DNA from: Ilyomonas limi
GTDB taxonomy: Bacteria; Bacteroidota; Bacteroidia; Chitinophagales; Chitinophagaceae
DNA: 64,000 bases
Reading direction: 5' to 3'
Assembly: GCF_005233845.1 (NCBI RefSeq)
Contig: NZ_SZQL01000001.1
Location: 124,001 to 188,000 of the forward strand
Part shown: positions 44,517-52,766 of the stretch, piece by piece
Numbering within the stretch: position 1 is the stretch's first letter
Layout of the letters: every line of letters begins with the position of its first letter
The notes under the pieces: model-generated
The model's database searches: none
Seen by the model: only the letters and a program-made list of their open reading frames with translations
What the model was told of the DNA's origin: nothing
Translations under genes and position numbers: made by a program

Positions 44517-45842
44517 ATGGGAATACTTAAGGAGAGATTTAAAGCGAAAGCGGATGCTGATAATGCAACCATTAAAGAACTGCTGAAAAATCACGGAACT
44601 AAAAAAATTGGAGAAGTGACGCTGTCGCAAATATACCAGGGCATGCGTGGCATTACCGGGCTGGTAAGCGAAACAAGCCTGCTGGATGCACAGGATGGCA
44701 TTCGCTTTCGCGGCTATTCTATACCGGAGCTGCAAGCTAAGCTGCCTAAAGCACCCAACGGCACCGAGCCATTGCCCGAAGGCATTTTTTACCTGATGCT
44801 GGTGGGCGAATTGCCTACTGAAGAAGATGTGCAGTATATAACATCGGTATTGCAGCGCCGCAGCCATGTGCCTAATCATGTTTTTTCGGTAATTGATGCG
44901 CTGCCCCTCAGCACGCACCCCATGACCATGTTTGTAACCGGCGTGATGGCACTGCAAACGGAAAGTAATTTTGCAAAGGCGTATGCCAAAGGCATCAGTA
45001 AAAAGGATTATTGGGAGCCCATAATGGATGATGCCATGGATTTGATAGCCCGGCTGCCGCGCATTGCCGCTTACATCTACCGCCGTAAGTATAAAAATAA
45101 TGAACATATAGAACCTAACGGACTGCTCGACTGGGCAGGCAATCTGGCTTATATGATGGGTTATGAGCAGCCTGGTTTTATGGCACTCATGCGCCTGTAT
45201 ATGACCATCCATGCCGATCATGAAGGGGGTAATGTATCGGCACACGCTACTCATCTTGTAGGTTCGGCACTGAGCGATCCTTACCTTAGCTATGCTGCCG
45301 GTATGAATGGACTTGCCGGCCCACTGCACGGACTTGCCAACCAGGAGGTGATAAAATGGATATTTGAAATGCGTAAAGAGTTGGGTACAGATTTACCTAC
45401 TAAAGAACAGATTGGCGAATATGTAAAGAAAACGCTGTCTGAAGGTAAAGTGGTGCCCGGCTACGGTCATGCAGTGCTGCGCAGGACCGACCCGCGCTTT
45501 GAGGCACAGATGGAATTTGGCAAGAAACACATGCCCGACGATCCGCTGGTGCAAACGGTATGGAATATTTATGAAGTGGTGCCACCTATTCTTAAATCGC
45601 TGGGTAAAATAAAAAATCCCTGGCCCAATGTAGATGCACACAGTGGCGCGCTGCTGGTGCATTATGGCCTGGTAGAATACGAGTTTTATACCGTATTGTT
45701 TGCTGTTAGCCGTGCCCTGGGTGTATTAGCCAATCTTTGCTGGGACAGGGCTTTGGGCTTTCCGCTGGAGCGCCCGAAATCGGTAACTACAAGAGCGGTA
45801 AAGCTTTGGCTGGAGGGTAAGGAAGAGATCTGGGGAGACTAA
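44517..45842 (+). CDS. gltA: Citrate synthase
   Basis: From ATG 44517 the protein has 441 residues; the open frame extends upstream but that part reads as non-coding. It condenses oxaloacetate and acetyl-CoA at the entry of the citric acid cycle. The catalytic residues are visible: His in GPLHGLANQEV (about 270), His in VPGYGHAVLRRTDPR (about 318) and Asp in PNVDAHSGALLVHYG (about 371). The closeness to the eukaryotic/mitochondrial-type sequence (GMRGITGLVSETSLLD opening) is typical for Bacteroidota. It is followed by a DUF502 gene 82 bases downstream. Confidence 0.95.
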   Translation: MGILKERFKAKADADNATIKELLKNHGTKKIGEVTLSQIYQGMRGITGLVSETSLLDAQDGIRFRGYSIPELQAKLPKAPNGTEPLPEGIFYLMLVGELPTEEDVQYITSVLQRRSHVPNHVFSVIDALPLSTHPMTMFVTGVMALQTESNFAKAYAKGISKKDYWEPIMDDAMDLIARLPRIAAYIYRRKYKNNEHIEPNGLLDWAGNLAYMMGYEQPGFMALMRLYMTIHADHEGGNVSAHATHLVGSALSDPYLSYAAGMNGLAGPLHGLANQEVIKWIFEMRKELGTDLPTKEQIGEYVKKTLSEGKVVPGYGHAVLRRTDPRFEAQMEFGKKHMPDDPLVQTVWNIYEVVPPILKSLGKIKNPWPNVDAHSGALLVHYGLVEYEFYTVLFAVSRALGVLANLCWDRALGFPLERPKSVTTRAVKLWLEGKEEIWGD

Positions 45843-45924
45843 AATGCCGTGAACCCGGCTGCGGGCGGCAAGTAGCAGGTAATGGTTAATTGTCAGTTAC
45901 CTTTGGCAATTAACAAGTGTTGTT

Positions 45925-46560
45925 ATGAAGCTGAAACCAAGAAGAACATTTTCTTATATAGCTAACAAGGCCTTGCAGCTTTTTTTGCAAGGCCTTATTG
46001 TTATTGTGCCTATTGCCGTTACGGTATATGCAGCCGTATGGCTCTTTACGGCAATTGATAGTATTTTGCCCAATATAGTTCGAACGCTATTTCCGGACCA
46101 TGCACGCTTTCAGGAGAAGATTATTACGATCCCCGGCCTCAATTTCATCATCCTCATTCTGCTGATTATTTTTATTGGCTGGATTTCTTCCCTTTTTTTT
46201 ATAAGCCGCCTTGTTGCCTTTTTCGATAGGATACTGGAACATACGCCCGGCATAAAATTTATCTACACCTCGGTAAAGGATTTCCTGGAAGCTTTTGCAG
46301 GCAATAAAAAGAAATTTGACAAGCCGGTATTGGTGAATGTAGATGGCGCCGATGTGTGGCGCGTAGGCTTTATTACACACGAAGATGCAGCCAGCTTTGG
46401 TTTAAACGACCATGCAGTTGTATATGTGCCGCATGCCTATGCCGTTTCGGGTATTACGTATATCGTGCCTAAGGAAAGAATAAAACTACTTACTCATACC
46501 AGTTCTGCCGATGCGATGAAATTTACTATTTCGGGCGGGGTGACAGAAGTGGAAGGATGA
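45925..46560 (+). CDS. DUF502 family membrane protein
   Basis: This 211-residue integral membrane protein has two strong hydrophobic segments (about 18-44 and 70-97) followed by a soluble part. DUF502 landmarks are LQGLIVIVPIAVTVYAAVW (about 22), the TPGIKFIYTSVKDFLEAF segment (about 110-127), and VGFITHEDA with VVYVPHAYAVSGITYIV (about 150-185). The family is conserved in many bacteria and plant plastids (COV-like) with no settled biochemical role. A bidirectional terminator at 46699 ends the gene. Confidence 0.92.
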   Translation: MKLKPRRTFSYIANKALQLFLQGLIVIVPIAVTVYAAVWLFTAIDSILPNIVRTLFPDHARFQEKIITIPGLNFIILILLIIFIGWISSLFFISRLVAFFDRILEHTPGIKFIYTSVKDFLEAFAGNKKKFDKPVLVNVDGADVWRVGFITHEDAASFGLNDHAVVYVPHAYAVSGITYIVPKERIKLLTHTSSADAMKFTISGGVTEVEG

Positions 46561-46698
46561 GATTTACTGCGGAGATGCTAAGACGCCGGGGTAACTAAAT
46601 AATACCACTTTCATTAGATTGCTATACATAAGCTACATGCCGTGAGTTACGTGCTTTAATCAAAATACATCATGTGCCATGCTATTGAAAATAGTGCA

Positions 46699-46733
46699 AA
46701 AAGGTTCGGAACTTTAAGAATTCCGAACCTTTT
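46699..46733. terminator. Bidirectional intrinsic terminator
   Basis: A 13-bp perfect stem (46699-46711 with 46721-46733) with a 9-base loop stands between the converging DUF502 and fRMsr genes. It has an A-rich left flank and a T-rich right flank. Short inverted copies of one repeat (46571-46587 and 46740-46756) lie on either side. Confidence 0.85.
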
Positions 46734-46764
46734 CTCTATGCCTTAGCGTCTCCGGGGTTATCAA

Positions 46765-47238
46765 TTAAAAATTAATCCATTTTACAATTTCTTCCAGGTA
46801 TTGTTTATCCACCTCATCATAGTGCGCCAGATGCTCGCTGTCGGCATCCAGTACTGCTACCACTTCTTCATTTTTAAATACCGGCACCACTATTTCGCTG
46901 CGCGATAAACTGCTGCAGGCAATATGCCCCAAAAACTGGTTTACATCGGGTACTATAACTGTGTGTGCCAGTTGCCAGGCGGTACCGCATACGCCGCGGC
47001 CTTTCTTTATTCTTGTACAAGCTACCGGTCCCTGGAAAGGGCCTAACACCAATTCATCTTTTTTTACCAGATAAAAACCAACCCACCACCAGTTGAACTG
47101 CTCTTTTAGCGCACCGCAAATATTGGCTAAATTGGCAATGAGGTCTTCTTCGCCTTCTATCAATGCTTTTATTTGCGGCAGCAAAGCCTGGTATTGCTCT
47201 TCTTTGGTGCCTTGTTGTATATAGAGATCTTCTGCCAT
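46765..47238 (-). CDS. Free methionine-(R)-sulfoxide reductase (GAF domain)
   Basis: The 157 residues make a single GAF domain of the fRMsr (MsrC/YebR) type, which reduces free methionine-R-sulfoxide in the cytoplasm. The aromatic WWWVGFYL segment (about 50) and three cysteines at the expected places are seen: VACTRI (about 75), GRGVCGTAW (about 84) and HIACSSLSRSEIVVPV (about 108). An acidic VLDADSE loop follows (about 130). It starts ten bases after the FKBP gene stop on the same strand, so the two may be co-transcribed as a protein-repair pair; this last point is inference. Confidence 0.9.
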   Translation of the reverse strand: MAEDLYIQQGTKEEQYQALLPQIKALIEGEEDLIANLANICGALKEQFNWWWVGFYLVKKDELVLGPFQGPVACTRIKKGRGVCGTAWQLAHTVIVPDVNQFLGHIACSSLSRSEIVVPVFKNEEVVAVLDADSEHLAHYDEVDKQYLEEIVKWINF

Positions 47239-47248
47239 CAGAAATAAA

Positions 47249-47728
47249 TTAATAGGTAGAGGTAAGTGTAATATTAAACACTAATATGGAGTTGGGCGGT
47301 ACCGCTCCTGCTCCTGCGGCGCCATAGCCCAGCGAAGGCGGCAAATATAGAATAATAGAGCCACTTTTAGCAATCAGCGGAATACCCTCCTGCCAGCCGA
47401 TGATGAGCGCGTAAAGATCCCAGGCTGCGTCGGTGCCGCTATCTACTTCGGTACCGTTGGTAAGCTTTGCAGTGTAAGTAACTATTACTCCCGAACATAC
47501 GTTGGGATGATTGCCTGTACCTGCAGCGGTTATTTTATAGTAAAAACCACGCGGATCTGCCACCGCATCAATATGGTTGCTGTCAATATAGGCTTTCAAT
47601 GCTGCCGTTTCATTAGCTGGTGCTACTACATTTACTGCAGAACAGTTTCGGTCATTATCCTTTTTTGAGCAACTGCTCAATAGCAGCATTACACACAAAG
47701 TACTCACCAAAACCCGTATTTTGTTCAT
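47249..47728 (-). CDS. FKBP-type peptidyl-prolyl isomerase, lipoprotein
   Basis: I use ATG 47728, which gives a proper lipoprotein signal (MNKIRVLV..LLLSSC, Cys20). In-frame starts at 47737 and 47764 only add residues before it. The mature part of about 140 residues is one FKBP domain: GFYYKITAAGTGNHP (about 62), VIVTYTAKLTNGTEVDSG (about 83), LIIGWQEGIPLIAKSG (about 110) and LPPSLGYGAAGAGAVPPNS with FNITL (about 130-155). FKBPs speed up proline isomerisation, here in the periplasm or outer membrane. Confidence 0.9.
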   Translation of the reverse strand: MNKIRVLVSTLCVMLLLSSCSKKDNDRNCSAVNVVAPANETAALKAYIDSNHIDAVADPRGFYYKITAAGTGNHPNVCSGVIVTYTAKLTNGTEVDSGTDAAWDLYALIIGWQEGIPLIAKSGSIILYLPPSLGYGAAGAGAVPPNSILVFNITLTSTY

Positions 47729-47764
47729 AGTCCTCATTGTCGTTGGGGCGGCAATATAACGCAT

Positions 47765-48716
47765 CTGCAGGTAATTTTGTACTTAAGCAATGCAGTCTGT
47801 TACATTATCAGTTTGTACATAGTGCAGCCATTAACAATGCCGTGCCTACCAAATGCATGGCTGTTATTTCAGCTATCTTTTTCTGTATTATAGCATTTCT
47901 TTTCCGCTCCTTTTTACTAGTTGAAGCTATGCACGTTGCAAGCTTATAGGAATGACTAACAGCATTACCGTAAAAAGCATTAGTAAAGTGTTGGGCCTGG
48001 CATGCTGAAAAGCAAATACCGGTACCAGAAATATAGATATTAAATGCATAGCTTTTGAAAACAGCATCACAGTTATAGCATAGACCACAGAGATGGCTGC
48101 CGAAATATAGCCTGCGCCAATAACTAAGATAAGTGAGATAATCAATGAGCGACGCCGAAAGTTGTGCTATAAGCAAGGTTAGAACAGCATTGGCTGGATG
48201 TTTAGGAACGGTGTAAATGCGAAAGGCGTTGGATGCTAATGCTGAAAACAGTATCTCCTGCCTGCTAAAATTATTCAATAATATAAATAAAATTATTCAA
48301 TAATATAAAACGGTTATGGTGATGGCAGCGGGCATTATGGCTAATAAAATATCGGTTTATAAATCGTATCGGCAAAACAGGATTGTATAACTAAATAACA
48401 GCTATGACTTTGCAATACGGGACTACATTTTCGGAGATAACAATAATTAATGTTCTAACCATAGAGAGGAGTGATATAAATAATTAGCTTATCATATTTA
48501 TGCAGCTTTATTCCGTGTTATCATACAGCATTAAGCGGAGCACTACTTACACTTATTGATGCAACAAATTCCCTCAATAATACCAATTACTGATTTTTTC
48601 ATTAGCCTGCGAGGCATAGCTTTTGTAAACACTTTCGTATTCTATAATAAGGCTCAACTTCATTTGCCGTATCCTTGTCTGCTATCAGCATGTGTTGAGT
48701 ATAAAATTCGTTTACT
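47765..48716. other. 950-bp region without an intact gene; possible remains of a membrane-protein gene and a 22-bp tandem repeat
   Basis: On the minus strand, 48145-47927 encodes 72 strongly hydrophobic residues (LVIGAGYISAAISVVYAITV and more). The adjoining frame from 48278 supplies an N-terminal piece (FSRQEILFSALASNAFRIY) and, past the stop, a charged tail. The three pieces overlap in different frames, which suggests either a frameshifted membrane-protein gene or chance. At 48267-48310 a 22-bp unit occurs twice in tandem (two mismatches). The stretch 48311-48716 shows nothing recognisable and must contain the AI-2E gene promoter. Confidence 0.35.
48267..48310. repeat. 22-bp tandem direct repeat, two copies
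   Basis: Unit 48267-48288 is repeated at 48289-48310 with two mismatches at its end. Each unit contains the small palindrome attattcaataat. Both copies are purely intergenic and AT-rich. Confidence 0.7.
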
Positions 48717-49784
48717 ATGGCTGAAGCAAATGATAATGAACAACAGGGATTAACGTATTCAAAGAAAGTGTGGATAGCAGCCGGCATACTCGCTCTGGTA
48801 GTAGTTGTTTTGCTCCTTTTTAAAACGCTGCTCAGTCTTTTCTTACTGGTTTTTGCAGGTATATTAATAGCTATTTTTTTTCATGCTTTTGCGGGGCTGC
48901 TCCGGCGCTACCTGCATTTGCCACATACCGCAAGTGTAGTAGTTTCCGTTTTGTTTAATATACTGCTGCTGGTAGCATTTTTCTGGTTTGTAGGTAACCG
49001 GCTTTCGCAACAGATAACGCAGTTGTCTGATACATTGCCCGCCACCATTGAAAATGCAAAAGACAAACTGAATCAAAGCACCATAGGCAGGAAAGTATTG
49101 GATTACCTGAATGCATCGGGCAGCAACGAAAAAACAAGGCAGGTTGTAAAAAGCTTTTTTTCTTCCTCCTTTGGTGTTGTCAGCGATTTGTATATTGTTT
49201 TGCTGCTCGCCATGTTTTTTACCGCTGGTCCATCAACATATAAAAGAGGCATTGTGCACCTGCTGCCACCCAAAGCAAAGGACAAAGGAGATGAACTGCT
49301 GAAAAAGTTAGGAACTATACTGAAGAAGTGGCTGAAAGGGCAGATTATAGGTATTGTTTTTATTGCTGTGCTTACGGCCATTGGTTTGCTAATTGTGGGT
49401 ATGCCTTTGGTACTTACATTAGCTTTGCTGGCAGGCCTGCTCAACTTTATACCCAATTTCGGACCTATTATCGCATTGGTACCTGCTGTGCTTATTGCAT
49501 TCCTGCAAGGGCCCAATACTGCTATTATCATTATTTGTATGTACACCGGCATTCAAATTATTCAGAGTGCAGTGGAGCAGCCGCTTATACAAAAAAAGAT
49601 GGTCAATATACCACCTGCACTAACCATTATGGGACAGGTGGCTATGGGCGCTTTAGGCGGTTTTTGGGGCGTGCTGCTGGCAACCCCTATTGTTGCTGTT
49701 ATCATGACTATCGTAAATGATTTGTATGTTAAGCCACAGCCATATCATAAATATGAGATGCAGGATAAAAAGGACAAAAAATAA
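48717..49784 (+). CDS. AI-2E family transporter
   Basis: This 355-residue polytopic inner-membrane protein has about eight hydrophobic segments and a large loop (about 85-145, ITQLSDTLPATIENAKDKL) typical of the AI-2E/PerM family. Conserved elements are LLPPKAKDKGDELLKKLGTILKKWLKGQ (about 180-207, quoted in parts), the NFIPNFGPIIALVPAVLIAF segment (about 241-260), and IQSAVEQPLIQKKMVNIPPAL (about 283). The family includes exporters of autoinducer-2 and Na+/H+ antiporters; which applies here is unknown. Confidence 0.92.
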   Translation: MAEANDNEQQGLTYSKKVWIAAGILALVVVVLLLFKTLLSLFLLVFAGILIAIFFHAFAGLLRRYLHLPHTASVVVSVLFNILLLVAFFWFVGNRLSQQITQLSDTLPATIENAKDKLNQSTIGRKVLDYLNASGSNEKTRQVVKSFFSSSFGVVSDLYIVLLLAMFFTAGPSTYKRGIVHLLPPKAKDKGDELLKKLGTILKKWLKGQIIGIVFIAVLTAIGLLIVGMPLVLTLALLAGLLNFIPNFGPIIALVPAVLIAFLQGPNTAIIIICMYTGIQIIQSAVEQPLIQKKMVNIPPALTIMGQVAMGALGGFWGVLLATPIVAVIMTIVNDLYVKPQPYHKYEMQDKKDKK

Positions 49785-49912
49785 TGTGGAATGTGATGCT
49801 GTGTACGATGTGATTTATCAACCAATAAGAATGCTGTAGAAACAGCTTCACTAAACTTATGGCATTTACTGAAATGATGTAATTTTCGGTTTTCTATTTT
49901 TATCTTAATAAT

Positions 49913-50512
49913 ATGTCTTTACTACTCAATCGCAACCAGTTTGGGAATGCCGCTAACAATGGAAAAACATTACCCCGAAACGAAGCAGAACAATTATTTA
50001 ATGATTGGGTATTAAATCTGCGATTACAACTGCACATGAAGCAGGTTGCCGCGCTGATGCGTAGTTGGGCAAAGGAAAAGGAAGGCTTGGACGAAGAAGG
50101 GCAATGGCGCTGGGAAATGGCAGGGTTGCTGCACGATGCCGACTGGGATCAATGGCCGGAACAGCATTGTAAAAAGATAATTGAAGAACTGGAAAACAGA
50201 AATGTAGATCCGGAAATTTTACATGCCATTGCTTCGCATGGACCATTGCATTTTGGTGTGGAGCCCGAAACACCAATGGATAAAATGCTGTATGCTTTTG
50301 ATGAATTAAGCGGTTTAATACATGCTTATTCGCTTATGCGCCCCGGTGGTTATGAAGGTATGGATGTAAAGGGTGTAAAGAAGCGGTTGAAAGAAAAATC
50401 GTTTGCTGCCAATGTATCGAGAGAAGATATTAATGATGCCTGCAACCGCGCCGGCATTGCTTTGGATGAATTGATTGCTTTTATTATTCCAAGGCAGGCA
50501 ATAGTTATTTGA
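49913..50512 (+). CDS. HD-domain hydrolase
   Basis: This 199-residue protein has a metal-dependent phosphohydrolase (HD) core: MKQVAALMRSWAKE (about 42, the first His or Met region), MAGLLHDADWDQWP (about 69-82, the HD pair), HAIASHGPLHFG (about 105) and LYAFDELSGLIHAYSLMRP (about 124, the final Asp). This arrangement matches the HDIG-type proteins of unknown substrate that occur singly in Bacteroidota. The substrate is probably a nucleotide or phosphoester. It converges with the DUF5995 gene. Confidence 0.85.
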   Translation: MSLLLNRNQFGNAANNGKTLPRNEAEQLFNDWVLNLRLQLHMKQVAALMRSWAKEKEGLDEEGQWRWEMAGLLHDADWDQWPEQHCKKIIEELENRNVDPEILHAIASHGPLHFGVEPETPMDKMLYAFDELSGLIHAYSLMRPGGYEGMDVKGVKKRLKEKSFAANVSREDINDACNRAGIALDELIAFIIPRQAIVI

Positions 50513-50558
50513 TAAAGCAATAAATAAAGTAAGGGTTAAGAAAGCGCTCTCTGAAAAT

Positions 50559-51338
50559 TTAATCCACTACCGTTGTATCAATCAATTTAATAGTTCTCCT
50601 TACATCATCATACTCGGCAGCACGGATAGCTTTAAGCAACAGTGAGATGAGCCAGCCTGGCGATTGTATTTTATGTGCTAATAGCCTCACCATGGTATCC
50701 ATTTGATGAATGTAATGTTGTTGCGCTGTTTCGCTTGATTGTGCCAGATAAACGGCATTGCTCCAGGCGGCTTTTCTGGCAACACTAATACTAAAATTAA
50801 GCACAGCCTGCTCGCCTCTGTTAGCCAAACGGTTTATTATACGCATAGGAAACCACACCTGCTCCAGGCAGCTTTGTATATCATCTACCAGCGTGGCAAT
50901 GATGTTGTTGATATTGTTGAAATCCTTTTCCAATGCGTGTATTGCATTACCCGGACAAACAGCTGCGGCTGCTATGGCAAGATCGAGGTTAATGTGTGTA
51001 TTAATGCCTAAAATGAGATGTTGTAAAACGATGAGATGATTATTGTTTGTTGCATCAAAAGCGCATTGCCACGATGCAGAACAAGGCTGTTGCTGCCGGT
51101 AACATTGCCACGCACTTAAATATCTTTCTGCGAAACAAATGTCTAGTTTTTCCATGCGTGCGCCGTCTTCAAAAGCTCCGTTGCTAATGCCTTCGCTTAC
51201 AGCTATCGTCATGCGTTTATACAAGGCAGCAAAATATCCTTCTGTATTTTGAGTTGCAATGCAGTCCTGCACAACAGCATCAATGGTTGTAATCACATCG
51301 CCGATGGTGTTTAACTTCATAAAGCAATTTTTCTGCAT
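50559..51338 (-). CDS. DUF5995 family protein
   Basis: The 259 residues are mostly helical, with the DUF5995 hallmark LQHLILGINTHINLDLAIAAA (about 105-125, quoted in part) containing the paired His residues. FAALYKRMTIAVSEGI (about 36) and RMEKLDICFAERYL (about 60) precede it, and MRIINRLANRGEQAVL (about 166) follows. The conserved His/Asp residues suggest a metal-dependent activity, but no reaction is known to me. There is no signal peptide. A second possible ATG lies at 51320. Confidence 0.8.
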   Translation of the reverse strand: MQKNCFMKLNTIGDVITTIDAVVQDCIATQNTEGYFAALYKRMTIAVSEGISNGAFEDGARMEKLDICFAERYLSAWQCYRQQQPCSASWQCAFDATNNNHLIVLQHLILGINTHINLDLAIAAAAVCPGNAIHALEKDFNNINNIIATLVDDIQSCLEQVWFPMRIINRLANRGEQAVLNFSISVARKAAWSNAVYLAQSSETAQQHYIHQMDTMVRLLAHKIQSPGWLISLLLKAIRAAEYDDVRRTIKLIDTTVVD

Positions 51339-51417
51339 CTAATATACTGCTGTCATTTTATATCTTTAGAATTAATTGCTATGATAACTTGCTCTCCATT
51401 ATTCATTATAGAAAACA

Positions 51418-51448
51418 GCAAAGCCACAGATGATGTCTGTGGCTTTGC
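51418..51448 (-). terminator. Intrinsic terminator of the Asn-rich small gene
   Basis: A 13-bp perfect stem (51418-51430 with 51436-51448) and a 5-base loop is followed on the minus strand by TGTTTTCTATAA. It lies about 45 bases past the stop of the small gene at 51495. Confidence 0.8.
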
Positions 51449-51494
51449 CGGTAATCGTTAATACCTATAACGAAAATTTACGGTTAAACTCCGT

Positions 51495-51698
51495 TTATTT
51501 TTTATTTTGTTGTTCAGCAGTGCCGCTCAGGGTTCTGTTGCGGTAGTTCGACCAATCATTGCCATCTTGCGGGTTGTTATTTCCGTTTTCAGTATTGTTA
51601 TTTACTACATCACTTCTATGTTGCATTTTTTGTCCACTCATGTTTGAAGAGCTATTGCCTTTGTTGTTCTGACTACGGGCCTGATTATTCTGTTCCAT
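51495..51698 (-). CDS. Small Asn/Gln/Ser-rich hydrophilic protein
   Basis: From ATG 51698 the frame gives 67 residues, about a third of them Asn, with many Gln and Ser (MEQNNQARSQNNKGNSSSN, DVVNNNTENGNNNPQDGNDW, ending GTAEQQNKK). It has no hydrophobic segment and should be disordered. The longer open frame upstream to 51878 reads as Cys- and Tyr-rich non-coding sequence and is left out. A strong terminator behind it supports a real transcript. The function is unknown; small disordered stress-related proteins are a possible comparison. Confidence 0.6.
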   Translation of the reverse strand: MEQNNQARSQNNKGNSSSNMSGQKMQHRSDVVNNNTENGNNNPQDGNDWSNYRNRTLSGTAEQQNKK

Positions 51699-51867
51699 AA
51701 CTATACAATTTAAATGTTCAACAATATGCTCTTTGTAGTACAAACACTTTGCCTGTATGCCAATCTGCTGTTGTATATATGTTAATAGTTTTTTGTAGCA
51801 GCAACATACACTTAAGAAGGAAAGTAAGCACTTAAAGAGCAACCTGCTTTTACTATCTGTGTTCGTC

Positions 51868-51997
51868 ATTGCAAGCAAAGCGACCTGTGCTATACTGTAA
51901 ATCTATACCAATGGTTTATATAGATCATTGTTTAGCAAAATAATACTAATGGATTATGTTAATTGTACCACTACATACAGGTTGCTTTGCTTGCAAT
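51868..51997. repeat. 130-bp intergenic element bounded by 21-bp inverted repeats
   Basis: The left arm 51868-51888 and right arm 51977-51997 are complementary at 20 of 21 positions (core gcaagcaaagc..acctgt), with 88 AT-rich bases between. The arms resemble the attgcgaggagcgaagcgac-type repeats seen between genes in many Bacteroidota. The surrounding stretch 51699-52009 has no other feature. Confidence 0.7.
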
Positions 51998-52009
51998 AAC
52001 GGTGATTGT

Positions 52010-52747
52010 TTATTTACTATAAATAATAATTCTGTCCTGCCCTTTCAATTGTTGCGCAGCATTATTTTCCACGCCATGATCGGTATAACTTCCAGTCAAT
52101 AAATAAGCACCTTTTTTATTGGAGCGAATTTGAAAAGTACCGGTTGTGCCGACATAATAATCGGTGTTGTTATCAGTAGTAATTTGTAAAATCCATTGCA
52201 CAATATTTGCAGCTTGTTCCTTATTCAATTCCGGGTGCGAAGGCATACTTACATTACCCCAAACGCCGGTAGAACCTTCCAGAATGTGCTTTTGCAGTAA
52301 AGCCGTATTGGCGGCGTTTGAAGCATACTTTTTACCAATATCATTGAATGAAGGGCCAATTAGCTTACTATTAAAATTATGACAGTTAAAACAATTGGAA
52401 GTTCTGATAGCTGCAAGGCCAGCCATATCCTTTTGAACAGACTCGCTCATCATTTTTGTAAGTGCCGATGTATCGCTTACATATTGTACTTCCAATAAAA
52501 CTTCCTTTACATTAATTTCATCATATTTCGAATCACCATCTTCTTTATCCGACACCGTAATGGAATAATTGACCGGCGAAGCAGCATTTACAACAGCTTT
52601 ATTTTTCGGGTTAATAATTTTTACGACCGGCACTGTATTTTGTTGCTGAATAATAAAAGGTTTATTGAATTTTTTAGAATAAGCGGTTGCATATAAAAAA
52701 GAAATCAGCACCATTGACAAACAAACAAACACCTGCGTTTTCTTCAT
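52010..52747 (-). CDS. Periplasmic protein with c-type cytochrome domain
   Basis: From ATG 52747 the protein has 245 residues and a signal peptide (MKKTQVFVCL..). An in-frame start at 52780 would overlap the upstream gene. The N-terminal part (about 35-95, VPVVKIINPKNKAVVN and YSITVSDKEDGD) is an Ig-like domain, and the middle (about 110-185) is a class I cytochrome c domain. The haem motif is CFNCH (about 123-127) and the axial Met lies in VSMPSHPELNKEQ (about 172). The C-terminal tail (about 195-245) is a beta-rich carbohydrate-binding-like piece. It directly follows the amine-oxidase-like gene, so it is a likely electron acceptor for it. Confidence 0.88.
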   Translation of the reverse strand: MKKTQVFVCLSMVLISFLYATAYSKKFNKPFIIQQQNTVPVVKIINPKNKAVVNAASPVNYSITVSDKEDGDSKYDEINVKEVLLEVQYVSDTSALTKMMSESVQKDMAGLAAIRTSNCFNCHNFNSKLIGPSFNDIGKKYASNAANTALLQKHILEGSTGVWGNVSMPSHPELNKEQAANIVQWILQITTDNNTDYYVGTTGTFQIRSNKKGAYLLTGSYTDHGVENNAAQQLKGQDRIIIYSK

Positions 52748-52766
52748 ACGTTTCTTTCTATTTTTA

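Noticed and set aside
44502-45329. 275-codon minus-strand open frame inside the citrate synthase gene
   Set aside because: It lies fully antisense to a conserved gene, and its product is rich in His, Arg, Cys and Tyr with no domain, typical of a shadow frame.
51699-51878. N-terminal extension of the Asn-rich small protein
   Set aside because: Cys/Tyr-rich composition changes abruptly at Met 61, and the extension overlaps an inverted repeat element; the ATG at 51698 is the natural start.
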